From SMWD01 sp964629475 (GTDB lineage: Bacteria; Pseudomonadota; Gammaproteobacteria; Steroidobacterales; GCA-2729495), in NCBI GenBank assembly GCA_964629475.1, contig CAZVQW010000001.1, forward strand, positions 372,001-436,000: 64,000 bases of DNA, in the 5' to 3' direction. The translations under genes were made by a program, and so were the position numbers. Each line of letters starts with the position of its first letter. The stretch's first letter is position 1. Below the pieces are notes generated by a model. That model was not told the origin of the DNA, searched no databases, and saw only the letters and a program-made list of their open reading frames with translations. Shown here in pieces: positions 52,805 through 61,911 of the stretch.

Positions 52805-54697
52805 CTAACCCTGAACCTGACGGTTAAATGATTCATAGATCATCAGCGACCACAGCATCGCGCTGTTGTCCCGATCGCCGGCCTGGTGCTGATCGACGAG
52901 ATCGCGAATGACCGTCATATCGAACATCCCGGTATCGCCCAGCGTGCCATGCAACAACCTCCGGCGCAGGTCTTCGCGCAGGCTCGAGCGGAACCATTTG
53001 CCCATCGGGACCGCAAAACCCATTTTGGGCCGATACAGAATGTCGTCCGGCACGTCGGGCGACAAAGCCTTTTTCAGCACGTATTTTCCGTCACGTTGGC
53101 GCAACTTCAGGTTTGCGGGCAGCGTTGCCGCCCACTCGACAAGCTCATGATCGAGCAACGGCACGCGCACTTCGAGGGAGTTGGCCATGCTCGCGCGGTC
53201 GACCTTGGTTAGAATGTCGCCAACCATGTATGTCTTCATGTCGAGGTATTGAACTGTGGTCACCGGGTCCGCATCACGGACATCCTCACTATAGCCGCGT
53301 AACACCTCCCTGGCATCGTAGCCTTGCAAGCGGCTGTTGAACTGCGGTGAAAACAAACGGCGCCGCGTGTCCGCCGGGGCCAGGGACACACTGTCAAAGT
53401 AGGCATCGAGACTATCGCGCGCAACCGCCTCGAGTGTCGCCTTGGCGCGGAGAATACGCGGCGCCCAATCAGCGCGCGGATACATCCTCGCCAGTGCCGC
53501 GAATACGGAACGCCGAAAACCATCCGGCAACAGTCGGCGGAAACGCTCCTCGGATGCATGCCAGCGATAACGCGAATAGCCGGCGAATACCTCATCGCCC
53601 CCATCGCCGGACAAAGCGACCTTGACGTGTCGGCGCGCCAGTTCACAGACACGGTAGGTCGGTAACGCCGAACTATCGGCAAACGGTTCATCATAGATTC
53701 CCGCCAATTGATCGATCAGGCTGAAATCATCCGGATCGACCTGCGAGACAAAATGGTTCGTTGCCAGCCTGTCGGCCATTTGTTGTGCATAGGTTGATTC
53801 ATTAAAGGCCGGATCGCCGAATGAAATGGAGCAGGTATTGATCGGGCTGTCCGAAGCTCGCGCCATCATCGTGACCACGCCGCTGGAATCCACACCGCCC
53901 GACAGAAATGCGCCGACAGGCACGTCGGCGATCATGCGAATACGGACTGCCTCCTGCATTTTTTCTCGCAATGCATCGATCGCCTCGCCCTCTTGCATCG
54001 ATGCGGCTGCAGCGAAGTTGACCTGCCAGTATCGATCCGGCTCGGGCACCGGCCGGCCACGGACTGCCAGTAAAATATGCCCCGGCGGCATTTTCCTGAC
54101 CGTGGACAGAATGGAGCGCGGCTCCGGCACATAGCCGTAAGCAAAATAATCCTCGACCGCCAGCGGGTCGATTGTCCGTTCGACCCCGGGATGCGCGAGC
54201 AGCGCTTTCAGTTCGGATGCAACCAATAGCTGTCCGGAAGACAATACCGAATAGTAAAGTGGCTTGATGCCGAGTCGGTCGCGTGCCAACAACAACGACT
54301 GACTGTTCCGATCCCATAGCGCGAATGCAAACATGCCGCGGAATCGTTCTACACAATGTCTTCCCCACTCCTCCCAGGCATGGACGATAACCTCGGTATC
54401 GGTACGTGTACGAAACCGGTGACCGGCTGCCTCCAACTCAATGCGCAAGGCTTGAAAATTGTAAATTTCCCCGTTGTACACGACGACCACCGACTCGTCT
54501 TCGTTATACAACGGCTGTTTTCCGGCCGACAGATCAATGATGGAGAGGCGCCGATGCCCCAGCCCCACGCCCGGTTCTAGGTGATAACCGCCGTCGTCGG
54601 GCCCCCGGTGGATCTGTGAATCATTCATGGCCCGCAAAATCGGCTCGTCTATGTCGCAACGCTCGCGAAGATCAATGATTCCAACCAATCCACACAC
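52805..54697 (-). CDS. XrtA system-associated amidotransferase (asparagine synthetase-like)
   Basis: A 630-residue class II amidotransferase starting MCGLVGIIDLRERCDIDEP. HRGPDDGGYHLEP, LSIIDLSAGKQPLYNEDES and VYNGEIYNFQALR complete the glutaminase site. The synthetase half has GAFLSGGVDSSGVVTM, LSGDGGDEVFAGYSRY and YRPKMGFAVPMGKWF. The sequence fits the amidotransferase 1 family of exosortase A loci better than general AsnB. In those loci the exosortase gene usually lies beside this gene. Here it is preceded directly (14 bases) by a sugar transferase with no exosortase. Substrate likely a uronic acid or similar carboxylate of the polysaccharide. Confidence 0.9.
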   Translation of the reverse strand: MCGLVGIIDLRERCDIDEPILRAMNDSQIHRGPDDGGYHLEPGVGLGHRRLSIIDLSAGKQPLYNEDESVVVVYNGEIYNFQALRIELEAAGHRFRTRTDTEVIVHAWEEWGRHCVERFRGMFAFALWDRNSQSLLLARDRLGIKPLYYSVLSSGQLLVASELKALLAHPGVERTIDPLAVEDYFAYGYVPEPRSILSTVRKMPPGHILLAVRGRPVPEPDRYWQVNFAAAASMQEGEAIDALREKMQEAVRIRMIADVPVGAFLSGGVDSSGVVTMMARASDSPINTCSISFGDPAFNESTYAQQMADRLATNHFVSQVDPDDFSLIDQLAGIYDEPFADSSALPTYRVCELARRHVKVALSGDGGDEVFAGYSRYRWHASEERFRRLLPDGFRRSVFAALARMYPRADWAPRILRAKATLEAVARDSLDAYFDSVSLAPADTRRRLFSPQFNSRLQGYDAREVLRGYSEDVRDADPVTTVQYLDMKTYMVGDILTKVDRASMANSLEVRVPLLDHELVEWAATLPANLKLRQRDGKYVLKKALSPDVPDDILYRPKMGFAVPMGKWFRSSLREDLRRRLLHGTLGDTGMFDMTVIRDLVDQHQAGDRDNSAMLWSLMIYESFNRQVQG

Positions 54698-54711
54698 GCC
54701 ATAAACCTCAA

Positions 54712-55827
54712 TCAGGTCACTTCCCGAAACTGCTCATACACAGCCCGGTATTGCTCGACCATGCCGTCGAGACTGAAATTATCCAGGGTCCGCTGTCGTC
54801 CCGCCGCACCGTGCCGTCGCCGCAAGTCGCTGTCGAGAATATAGTCATGAATTTTTCGCGCCATGGCCGGCGGATCAGCCGGCGGGACGAGAAATCCCGT
54901 CTCATTGTCGCGTACTAATTCAAGGTTGCCGCCGACTTCCGTCGCAATAACCGGAATTCCGGTGGCCATGGCCTCCAGTATGGTGTTGGAAATGCCTTCC
55001 GACAACGACGGCAATACGAAGATGTCGAACGTCCGCAGCAAGGCAGGCACATCATCACAGAATCCCGGAAACTCGTAGCAACCTGCCAATCCCTGCTCGT
55101 CCAGGTACGCCGCCAGCCTTTCCCGGCAAGAACCATCGCCGACGATAATCAGGCGCGACTTGCCGGCAGCCTCCCCGGCGACACTCGCGTATGCCCTGAC
55201 GAGCGTCAGGTGGTCCTTGATTTGCTCCATCCGGCCGACCGCACCGATCACGACGACCGCTGCTTCCGATGCCGGTGCAGCCGGCTGCCCAAGCGGTGCA
55301 AACCGCTCGGTATCGACACCATTGCAGATACGCACCACTCGCTCCGGGGCGATACCGATCTGCTTGACAAGATATTGCTCCAGATCATTCGACAGGGCGA
55401 TATAACGCGTGACGAAACGGCGCATGAACCGTCGCAGACGCCGATACCGCCGGTTGCTGCCACCCGAATCATAAATATCGAATCCATGCTCGCTGTGAAT
55501 ACGCACCGGAATGCGGGCCAGGAATGCGGCCAGTTGCGACTCCAGGCACGGCAGGTTCCGCGTATGCACGATGTCCGGCTTCTCCGTGGCGAGAATTCGC
55601 CAAAGGCGCAACAGGTAGCCCGGATTCTTACCCGGTCGTTTGCCGAGTGCGATAACGTGTACGCCATTCGGCAAGCGTTGGCGAAACTCCGTAGCCTCTG
55701 TCAGCGCTATGACCAGATGCTCATAAACATCGCCCGGCAAACGGTTGATCAGGTTGACCAGCCCGTTCTCTAGACCGCCGAAATCCAGGCGAAAAATTAT
55801 ATGTACTATTTTTATTCTTTTTTGCAT
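54712..55827 (-). CDS. Sugar transferase, XrtA/PEP-CTERM system type 2 (GT4)
   Basis: A 371-residue GT4 enzyme. The start (MQKRIKIVHIIFRLDFGGLE) and the early block NLINRLPGDVYEHLVIALT are characteristic of the second sugar-transferase family of exosortase A loci. HTRNLPCLESQLAAFLARIP, RICNGVDTERFAPLG, GAVGRMEQIKDHLTLVRAYA and FVLPSLSEGISNTILEAMAT (donor-site Glu) follow. It sits 30 bases after the deacetylase gene and 14 before the amidotransferase gene in the 12-gene operon. Confidence 0.9.
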   Translation of the reverse strand: MQKRIKIVHIIFRLDFGGLENGLVNLINRLPGDVYEHLVIALTEATEFRQRLPNGVHVIALGKRPGKNPGYLLRLWRILATEKPDIVHTRNLPCLESQLAAFLARIPVRIHSEHGFDIYDSGGSNRRYRRLRRFMRRFVTRYIALSNDLEQYLVKQIGIAPERVVRICNGVDTERFAPLGQPAAPASEAAVVVIGAVGRMEQIKDHLTLVRAYASVAGEAAGKSRLIIVGDGSCRERLAAYLDEQGLAGCYEFPGFCDDVPALLRTFDIFVLPSLSEGISNTILEAMATGIPVIATEVGGNLELVRDNETGFLVPPADPPAMARKIHDYILDSDLRRRHGAAGRQRTLDNFSLDGMVEQYRAVYEQFREVT

Positions 55828-55857
55828 CCGCTGCTTTGCGCCGGAGCCCCGGCATGC

Positions 55858-56751
55858 TCAGGTGATCGTCTCGAGGTAACCTGCGTATCGTTCCATCATC
55901 GTCACCCATTTGAAATCCTCGATCAGGCGTCGCAGCTTGAGTTCGAAGCTATTCAGATTCACGTAATGACGGAAGCGGGTACGCGCATCCAGACCCGGTA
56001 TCTTCGGTTGATCCGGATCGAGCTCCCATGGATGAAAATAGAACATGGCCGGACGGCGATCGGCACGGTTGACCCGCCGGATACACCACTTGCTCCACGC
56101 ATACGGCAACAAACGAAAGTAACCGCCTCCACCACACGGCAGGCGCATTTTCGATACCTCGACCGTTGTTACGGGAATCTCCATCAGTTCGGCTTGCCCC
56201 GGTCGGAACGCAAACCGGGGCGCATCACGCATACCGTAATGATCGTGCCGGATCGGATAGATGCTCGAACTGTATCGATAGCCGGCATCACCCAGTATGT
56301 CGAATGCCCAGGGTGACCGGTCATCGATCGAATAGCTGGCCGCACGATAACCATTAACGGGACCGCCCGACACATCCTCCAATATTGTTTTGGTCTTGCT
56401 AACATCTTCGCGAAACTGTTTTTCGCTTTGTTCGTAGACCCGAGCATGGTGATAGCCATGACTGGCAATCTCGTGTCCCTGCGCCACAACCCGGCGAATG
56501 ATGTCAGGGTAGTGTTCGGCAACCCATCCCAGGCAGAAGAACGTACTCCGCACATTGGCATCCGCAAATATTTGCAATATAAGGTCCATCGTTCGCGGCA
56601 GGCGACACTCGAAATCGACCCACCGATCCCGACTGACAGACGATTCGAATGCAGAGACCTGAAAATAATCCTCAACATCCACGGTCATGACATTTTCAGC
56701 CGAAGCACCGATCCCATCGAGATTGATGACTTGGGGAATAATACTGGACAT
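55858..56751 (-). CDS. XrtA system polysaccharide deacetylase (DUF3473 type)
   Basis: A 297-residue CE4-family enzyme. The motif MTVDVEDYFQVSAFE (Asp-Val-Glu-Asp) and GHEIASHGYHHARVY (metal His pair) are typical of the exosortase A deacetylase family. GYRAASYSIDDRSPW and LPCGGGGYFRLLPYAWSKW follow, and the C-terminal extension has YFHPWELDPDQPKI. There is no export signal, although catalysis on nascent lipid-linked sugars would not need one. The start at 56751 lies 25 bases after the outer-membrane protein gene and it is followed closely by the type 2 sugar transferase. Confidence 0.9.
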   Translation of the reverse strand: MSSIIPQVINLDGIGASAENVMTVDVEDYFQVSAFESSVSRDRWVDFECRLPRTMDLILQIFADANVRSTFFCLGWVAEHYPDIIRRVVAQGHEIASHGYHHARVYEQSEKQFREDVSKTKTILEDVSGGPVNGYRAASYSIDDRSPWAFDILGDAGYRYSSSIYPIRHDHYGMRDAPRFAFRPGQAELMEIPVTTVEVSKMRLPCGGGGYFRLLPYAWSKWCIRRVNRADRRPAMFYFHPWELDPDQPKIPGLDARTRFRHYVNLNSFELKLRRLIEDFKWVTMMERYAGYLETIT

Positions 56752-56776
56752 GGACTCCCGCCGAAGCTGGCGGATC

Positions 56777-58225
56777 TCAGAATTCTCGCGTCAGGCCGAG
56801 TTCCGCCGAGAACTCCTTATAGTTACCAACGCCGGTCGTGGCCCCGGTGCGGTCATTGTAACGTGCTTCCAGGAATAAGAACGTGCGCTGACCCCACTCA
56901 TAATCGAAGCCGGCAGTACCCTGCAATAGAGTGTCATCTTCGAGCGTAATCCCACCTCCTGGCAATGGCGAATCGACGACTATCTCCCGCTGCGTGCTTG
57001 TCAGTGACATGCTGAACATTGTCTTGTAGCCGAGATCCCAGGAGAAGCTTGCCGTCGCACCAAAGGAGTCTTCGTCCGGCACCGGGGTTGTATCGGTTGC
57101 TGCCTCGATATTGTCGCGCTGCTCCCAGAACAAGCCCAGGTAGAAGGTGGTTTTAGGATAGGTCCAATCGACACCCGCGTCACCTCGTTTGCGGATAAAA
57201 CGACGCGCCGTACCAGGCCGGTTGAGGTCGGAATCGGGTGAATCGAAGCCCGTGTCTTCATCGCCGGTCGGCACCTGGTTCAATGCGACTATATCGGCGG
57301 TAGAGGGTGTTTCGTTGTACGCCACGCGCATGTGAAAATTATCACTTTGCTGCCGATTCCATTCAAAAAAGTATGTCGAACCCCAGAAGCGTTCGCCTAC
57401 CGATAAGGTGAACTCGTTCTTGCCGATCGCACGTGAGAAACCCACCTCCCAGCGCGACTCAGACAATGACGAATCGTCCAGATCTCTAAAATCACTGTCG
57501 ATTCCGATCAAACCGTTTAACTGGAAGGCCTCGTTCACCTGGTAACCAAGCTGCAGATACAGCGACTGCACTTCAACATCACCGGAGATATCATAATCGA
57601 GCTTGCTGAACTCATACATGAGTTCGTAGCCAACGTCACCCGGATTGGTCGTCGCGCGACGAATTGCAGCCTGACCGGCAAGGGTCTTCACATCCTGTGC
57701 CTCCGCCTTGTCGTAGCTGACCCGGCCCGCCATGAAAGACGCATCGAGTTCGGCCTTGCTGAACAACGGTCGCTGCCAGACCGGTCCGATGTTCCATATC
57801 GCAGAATCCGACCGGTTTCCCGTAACATTAATATTAGAGTGAGTCAGCCGTTTGGCCGGGTCGACGTTCACCTGGTCAATGGCGCCCGACCCTCTCAGCC
57901 ACAACTCATCGTTGATCAGGTTAAAGATTCCGTATGTCGACAGATTGCTAAACACGCCATTCCGGTCAGAATCATCGGCGTAAATCAAAGTCTCCAGCGC
58001 GTAATCGAAGTCAAGTTCGAGTCGCTCGGCGTCGATACTCACACCGATACTGGGTTCGATGCGTGTCACCCATGCATCTTCTTTAAAGCCATCCGGTGCC
58101 AATGTCAGGTTATCGGTATAGATCTGTGCGGCATCGACGGCGCCTCGCCATTCGACGGCTATGCTCACGGAGGGCGCTCCGACAGCCAGGAACAAAAACA
58201 GGATGCCAATACCGTGCGATCTCAT
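56777..58225 (-). CDS. XrtA-associated outer-membrane beta-barrel protein
   Basis: A 482-residue exported protein with a signal sequence (SHGIGILFLFLAVGAPSVSIA). The start is set at the Met giving that signal. Another Met 10 codons earlier (58255) is equally possible, and the longest frame (to 58321) overlaps the kinase gene. The mature part is a series of alternating amphipathic strands. Its last strand ends in an aromatic residue (GLTREF), as in outer-membrane beta-barrels. It fits the outer-membrane protein family co-inherited with exosortase A loci and could be the export channel or an outer-membrane partner of the Wza-like lipoprotein. Confidence 0.85.
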   Translation of the reverse strand: MRSHGIGILFLFLAVGAPSVSIAVEWRGAVDAAQIYTDNLTLAPDGFKEDAWVTRIEPSIGVSIDAERLELDFDYALETLIYADDSDRNGVFSNLSTYGIFNLINDELWLRGSGAIDQVNVDPAKRLTHSNINVTGNRSDSAIWNIGPVWQRPLFSKAELDASFMAGRVSYDKAEAQDVKTLAGQAAIRRATTNPGDVGYELMYEFSKLDYDISGDVEVQSLYLQLGYQVNEAFQLNGLIGIDSDFRDLDDSSLSESRWEVGFSRAIGKNEFTLSVGERFWGSTYFFEWNRQQSDNFHMRVAYNETPSTADIVALNQVPTGDEDTGFDSPDSDLNRPGTARRFIRKRGDAGVDWTYPKTTFYLGLFWEQRDNIEAATDTTPVPDEDSFGATASFSWDLGYKTMFSMSLTSTQREIVVDSPLPGGGITLEDDTLLQGTAGFDYEWGQRTFLFLEARYNDRTGATTGVGNYKEFSAELGLTREF

Positions 58226-58244
58226 TATTGATTCAAGCACCAGA

Positions 58245-59126
58245 TCAAGCCTCATCTGTGACGGGCGGCGAGTCATCGGCCTCGCGCATACCAACCTCTG
58301 AATAATAAGGATAGTAGGCATCGTCCAGAGCCTCTTTGACCTCGGCCGCCTGATTCAGCACGAAACTCACCGATGACTGTGAAGACTCGAACATTTTCAG
58401 AACACTACTGATCTGATTTGCTGTCGTACGCCCGGCGCCTACCACAACCAGGGAGTGATCCGCCTTTTCGACCAGCGCCCTGCCCTCGCTCGTTTCCCGG
58501 AGTGGCGGCACATCAAGCAAAACCACAAGATCCGGATCATGCAGCGAGTCGAGCAATTCAGACATTCTCCGGCTCGCGAACAACTCGGTCGAATCCGGCC
58601 GCAGCTTTCCAGCCGGAAGAATCTGCAGTGCCGGCATGTCCGTCGGTACGATGGCGTCCTTGATACTCAGTGTTCGGTCACTTAGTACTTCCTGAAGACC
58701 GATCTGTTCACCCAGGCCCAACACCTGTGTCAACGTTTGACGGAACGGATCGGCATCAATCAACAGGACATGCGTCATTTGCTCGAATGCCATGCTGACT
58801 GCCAGATTGTAGGCAACGAATGACTTACCTACCTGAGGTGAATGACTCGTGATCATGACAAGCTTGCCCGAATCAGCACTTTTTGGCGTCATTCCGAATA
58901 CGCGCGCCAGGATCGGCCTTTTTAGAAAACGAAAGTCTTTGGCCAGTTGCGGGTGTGCATCGAGGGTAATCATGCCTTGCTCGGCAGCCCGTCTGGTATC
59001 CACAATCAGCGGTATTGACTCTTCTGCCGGCCGGTCAACTTGATCCGACGGCAGGGCATCTCCCGGTTGCTTTCGCTTCTCGCGACCAGAACGAGCGCTG
59101 CGGACCGCTTTTTCGATAATGCTCAT
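58245..59126 (-). CDS. XrtA-associated bacterial tyrosine kinase (Wzc-type cytoplasmic part)
   Basis: A 293-residue BY-kinase starting MSIIEKAVRSARSG. Its ATG overlaps the stop of the chain-length gene (59123-59126), so longer starts are rejected. Walker A is TSHSPQVGKS (~93-102), Walker A' is VLLIDADPF (~120-128), and the Walker B-like block is VVLLDVPPLRE. The C-terminal tail is a Tyr cluster (DDAYYPYYSE), the autophosphorylation site. In this family the kinase works with the separate Wzz-like protein and its phosphorylation cycle controls chain length and export. Acts at the cytoplasmic face of the inner membrane. Confidence 0.9.
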   Translation of the reverse strand: MSIIEKAVRSARSGREKRKQPGDALPSDQVDRPAEESIPLIVDTRRAAEQGMITLDAHPQLAKDFRFLKRPILARVFGMTPKSADSGKLVMITSHSPQVGKSFVAYNLAVSMAFEQMTHVLLIDADPFRQTLTQVLGLGEQIGLQEVLSDRTLSIKDAIVPTDMPALQILPAGKLRPDSTELFASRRMSELLDSLHDPDLVVLLDVPPLRETSEGRALVEKADHSLVVVGAGRTTANQISSVLKMFESSQSSVSFVLNQAAEVKEALDDAYYPYYSEVGMREADDSPPVTDEA

Positions 59127-60751
59127 AGCCCCGGAATAATCCCTGGAAGATTGGCGCCGAACACCTGACCATGCGTTCGCCCCAGCACTACCATCAGGCC
59201 AAACACAATAATTAACCCGGTGAAACACACTGATAACCATACCCAACGAATTTTTTCGGCGGACACTTCGGCTGGCGAACGTATGTTACGAATGGACCCA
59301 AGTACCGGGATACCAAAACGACGCTCCAGGTCATTCGCAGTATAGAAAACAGGATTCGAAATATTCAGCAGTACCGACAATCCAACGCCCCCGATAATAC
59401 CGAACAGTAATACGACTGTAGCGATCAGGCCGCGGTTCGGGCCATCAGCAGACCTTGGAATGGTCGGCGGGTTGATGGTGCGAAACTGGATTTCGTACTT
59501 GCTCTTCCCGGCATCTTCCGAGAGCTTTGCCGCCTCGAGGCGCTGCAGGAATTGCTCATACTGACCGTTGACGACGGCATAGTCACGATTCAACCGGGTC
59601 AATTCGGCTTCTACCTGTGGAATCGTATCAACCTTCTCGCGCAGGTCCGTCACGGCTCGTGATTGCTCACGCCGCTGGGCTCGCAGTTCAACCAGCTCCA
59701 CTTCGATACCGCTAAGTTGTATCTGCATCTTCTGATAGACCGGATTCTGCTCGACGGCAGAGTAATCGCGGCGCACACCCGGCATCTTTTCAGCGATGAG
59801 GACGGCTTTCTCCTCTTCGAGATCCGCAATAATGCTATTGATCTGAACGATATCCGGGTGATTATCCGTAAATCGCAAACGCAACTCGGTCAACTGATCC
59901 TTGAATTGCTCAATCTGCCGATCGATATTCGGCACGCTGACATCCAATGGGTCTTCGGTTGTAACCATACCGAACACAGGCTCCTCGCCTTCGAGCTGGC
60001 GTAATATTTCATCGCGCCGACTGGTCGCAATCTTGATCTTCGATTCCAGCGATCCGAGATACTGGATTTCACCTTCGAGACGACTGTAGTAATCACCACC
60101 ATCACCCGGCATCAAACCGACATTTTGCCGTTTAAAATCCGCCAACTTTGTCTCTGCTGCATTTAATCGTTCCTCATACTCCTCAATCTTCCCCTCGAGA
60201 AATAATTGGGCGCTGGCCGACTCGACGCGGTTTGCCCCGGCGGAACCTTCGATATAGGTGTCGGATAATGCCGACACAATCCTGTAGGTTGTCTGTGGAT
60301 CTCGGTGGGTGTAACTGATCTCAAGCACGTTGCCTCGATCAATCGTCACCTCGATGCTCGCAGCCATCCGGTTGACAAGCCCGTCCATGCCGGCCTGATC
60401 CGTGGCGCGCTCCTGCAGATCCAGCCCGGTCTGCTGGGCAATTTTTTCCAGGCTGGGCTTGCTCACGATCGAACTCATCATCAGGCGCACTTCGCTCATG
60501 ACATCGGACTCGACAGCCAGCCCTTTTAGCAGTGGCCGCAACGTATTCGCCGTATCGACATACAGACGCGTCGATGATTTGTACACATCCGGCAGCGAGA
60601 AGGTCATGATCCAACCCAGGATACACAGGGCCCATGCCAGGCCCAGTGCATGCCAACCATAGCGCATGCAGCCGAGATACATTCCACGAATATATTCGCC
60701 GAGCTCGCTGATACTCCCCGGGCCCTGTGACTTTTGCAGAACTGCCACCAT
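59123..60751 (-). CDS. XrtA-associated polysaccharide chain-length determinant (Wzz/Wzc-like)
   Basis: A 542-residue inner-membrane polysaccharide co-polymerase. A first membrane helix lies at ~35-55 (LGLAWALCILGWIMTFSLPD). The long periplasmic part is mostly coiled coil (~170-400, for example FLEGKIEEYEERLNAAETKL). Two membrane helices follow at ~440-465 and ~505-530. DVYKSSTRLYVDTANTLRPL and the proline-rich INPPTIPRSADGPNRGL before the second helix are family features. It partners the adjacent BY-kinase (4-base overlap) and the Wza-like lipoprotein gene 9 bases upstream. The C-terminal kinase domain of Wzc is absent, being the separate gene. Confidence 0.9.
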   Translation of the reverse strand: MVAVLQKSQGPGSISELGEYIRGMYLGCMRYGWHALGLAWALCILGWIMTFSLPDVYKSSTRLYVDTANTLRPLLKGLAVESDVMSEVRLMMSSIVSKPSLEKIAQQTGLDLQERATDQAGMDGLVNRMAASIEVTIDRGNVLEISYTHRDPQTTYRIVSALSDTYIEGSAGANRVESASAQLFLEGKIEEYEERLNAAETKLADFKRQNVGLMPGDGGDYYSRLEGEIQYLGSLESKIKIATSRRDEILRQLEGEEPVFGMVTTEDPLDVSVPNIDRQIEQFKDQLTELRLRFTDNHPDIVQINSIIADLEEEKAVLIAEKMPGVRRDYSAVEQNPVYQKMQIQLSGIEVELVELRAQRREQSRAVTDLREKVDTIPQVEAELTRLNRDYAVVNGQYEQFLQRLEAAKLSEDAGKSKYEIQFRTINPPTIPRSADGPNRGLIATVVLLFGIIGGVGLSVLLNISNPVFYTANDLERRFGIPVLGSIRNIRSPAEVSAEKIRWVWLSVCFTGLIIVFGLMVVLGRTHGQVFGANLPGIIPGL

Positions 60752-60760
60752 ATTCAGTTA

Positions 60761-61384
60761 CTAGAGTCGGGATTCCGGAATAATCAGAACATCACCCGGC
60801 ATCATCTTCACGTTGGCTGAAATCTTGCCTTTCTCGATCAGGTCATTGATGCGCACTTCGATCTCGCGCGAACTACCGCCGTAGCGTCGAATAATCTTGG
60901 CACGATTTCCCGCTGCTCCATCAGCCAGACCGCCCACTTCGATGATCACGTCCAACAGCGTCATATCCTGACGATACGACAACGCCCGGGGTTGCGAGGC
61001 TTTGCCGACAACGCGAATCTGATTAGAGAATGTTCCGACGAATTGTTCGATGATGATATTCACCTTCGGCGACTTGATGATTTCCGCCAACTCGGTTTCC
61101 ATATCTCGAGCCAGCTGCGACGGTGACTTGCCAACCGCCTGCATGTCTTCGACCAGCGGCGTAGAAATCTTGCCGTCCGGACGTACCGGAATGGTCACAG
61201 ACAAGTCTGGATTGCGCCAGACGAATATCTGCAGCACATCACCGGGGCCGATCATATATTCCACCGACTCCATCTGAGATGTATCGGCAATATCTTTGGA
61301 TGTTCCGGATGTGCCACCGCAAGCCGACAACAGCATCACGACCAATAACGCCACGATATTGGCACCTCTGAACCTCCTAAGCAT
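60761..61384 (-). CDS. XrtA-associated polysaccharide export lipoprotein (Wza-like)
   Basis: A 207-residue lipoprotein starting MLRRFRGANIVALLVVMLLS, with lipobox LLSACGG (lipidated Cys22). A GAGGAG ribosome site lies just before this ATG. The longer open frame (to 61468) lacks one. The polysaccharide export domain has YMIGPGDVLQIFVWRNPDLS and VRPDGKISTPLVEDMQAVG, followed by an SLBB domain (VGKASQPRALSYRQDMTLLD). Short members like this lack the C-terminal pore helix of Wza, so the beta-barrel protein of the same operon may supply the channel. First gene of the 12-gene operon. Confidence 0.9.
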   Translation of the reverse strand: MLRRFRGANIVALLVVMLLSACGGTSGTSKDIADTSQMESVEYMIGPGDVLQIFVWRNPDLSVTIPVRPDGKISTPLVEDMQAVGKSPSQLARDMETELAEIIKSPKVNIIIEQFVGTFSNQIRVVGKASQPRALSYRQDMTLLDVIIEVGGLADGAAGNRAKIIRRYGGSSREIEVRINDLIEKGKISANVKMMPGDVLIIPESRL

Positions 61385-61911
61385 GGTTACTCTCCTCTTA
61401 AGAATTACCTGACTACTACCACTGTCATACAGACCATCCGGCAGCCACTCCACCAGAGACATTTTCATGATGCAGGCAACTTGTACCCGGTCGGTGCTGA
61501 TGTGACCAGGCTCGAAATTCTCTGCAAAGAGGCAACGGCTGAATCCTGTTTCCGCCCCGGCTTAAATGGCAGCGCAGGTTTCGTATTATTTCCTGCAATA
61601 TTTGCCACACTTGGATATCCGTTACAACGACACGTTTCGCAATCACGCATGTTCCGAAACGATTATGTAAGAAGAAGCGTTCATTCGGCCGTATCCGTGA
61701 TGATTCCCGAAAATCATGCAACACCCCGGCTCACCAATACAAGCTCTGCCGGTGCCACCACCACTGCCATCGTAACGCCCTGCGGGCCGGATGCCAATTC
61801 ATAAACTCAAAATCAGACGCGGTCCGTGGTGGAATTCGACGCCAACTCAGTATACTAGCGTGACAGGTCACCTCGCAGCGTGCGGCACGCAACAAAATTG
61901 ACCTCAAAATT
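61385..61911. other. Large divergent regulatory region at the head of the 12-gene operon
   Basis: 527 bases between the export lipoprotein gene (minus) and a methyltransferase gene (plus). The open frames inside have no ribosome site and no recognisable protein. On the minus strand a TGG-N10-TGC-like element at 61441-61455 has the sigma54 spacing and lies ~57 bases before the first start, but its -24 is poor (TGGTGG). This is the main place to look for the PrsR-controlled promoter. Confidence 0.5.

Noticed and set aside
61481..61804. A 107-codon frame in the large intergenic region before the 12-gene operon
   Set aside because: It has no ribosome site and no family resemblance, with uneven composition. 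It is more likely regulatory DNA.
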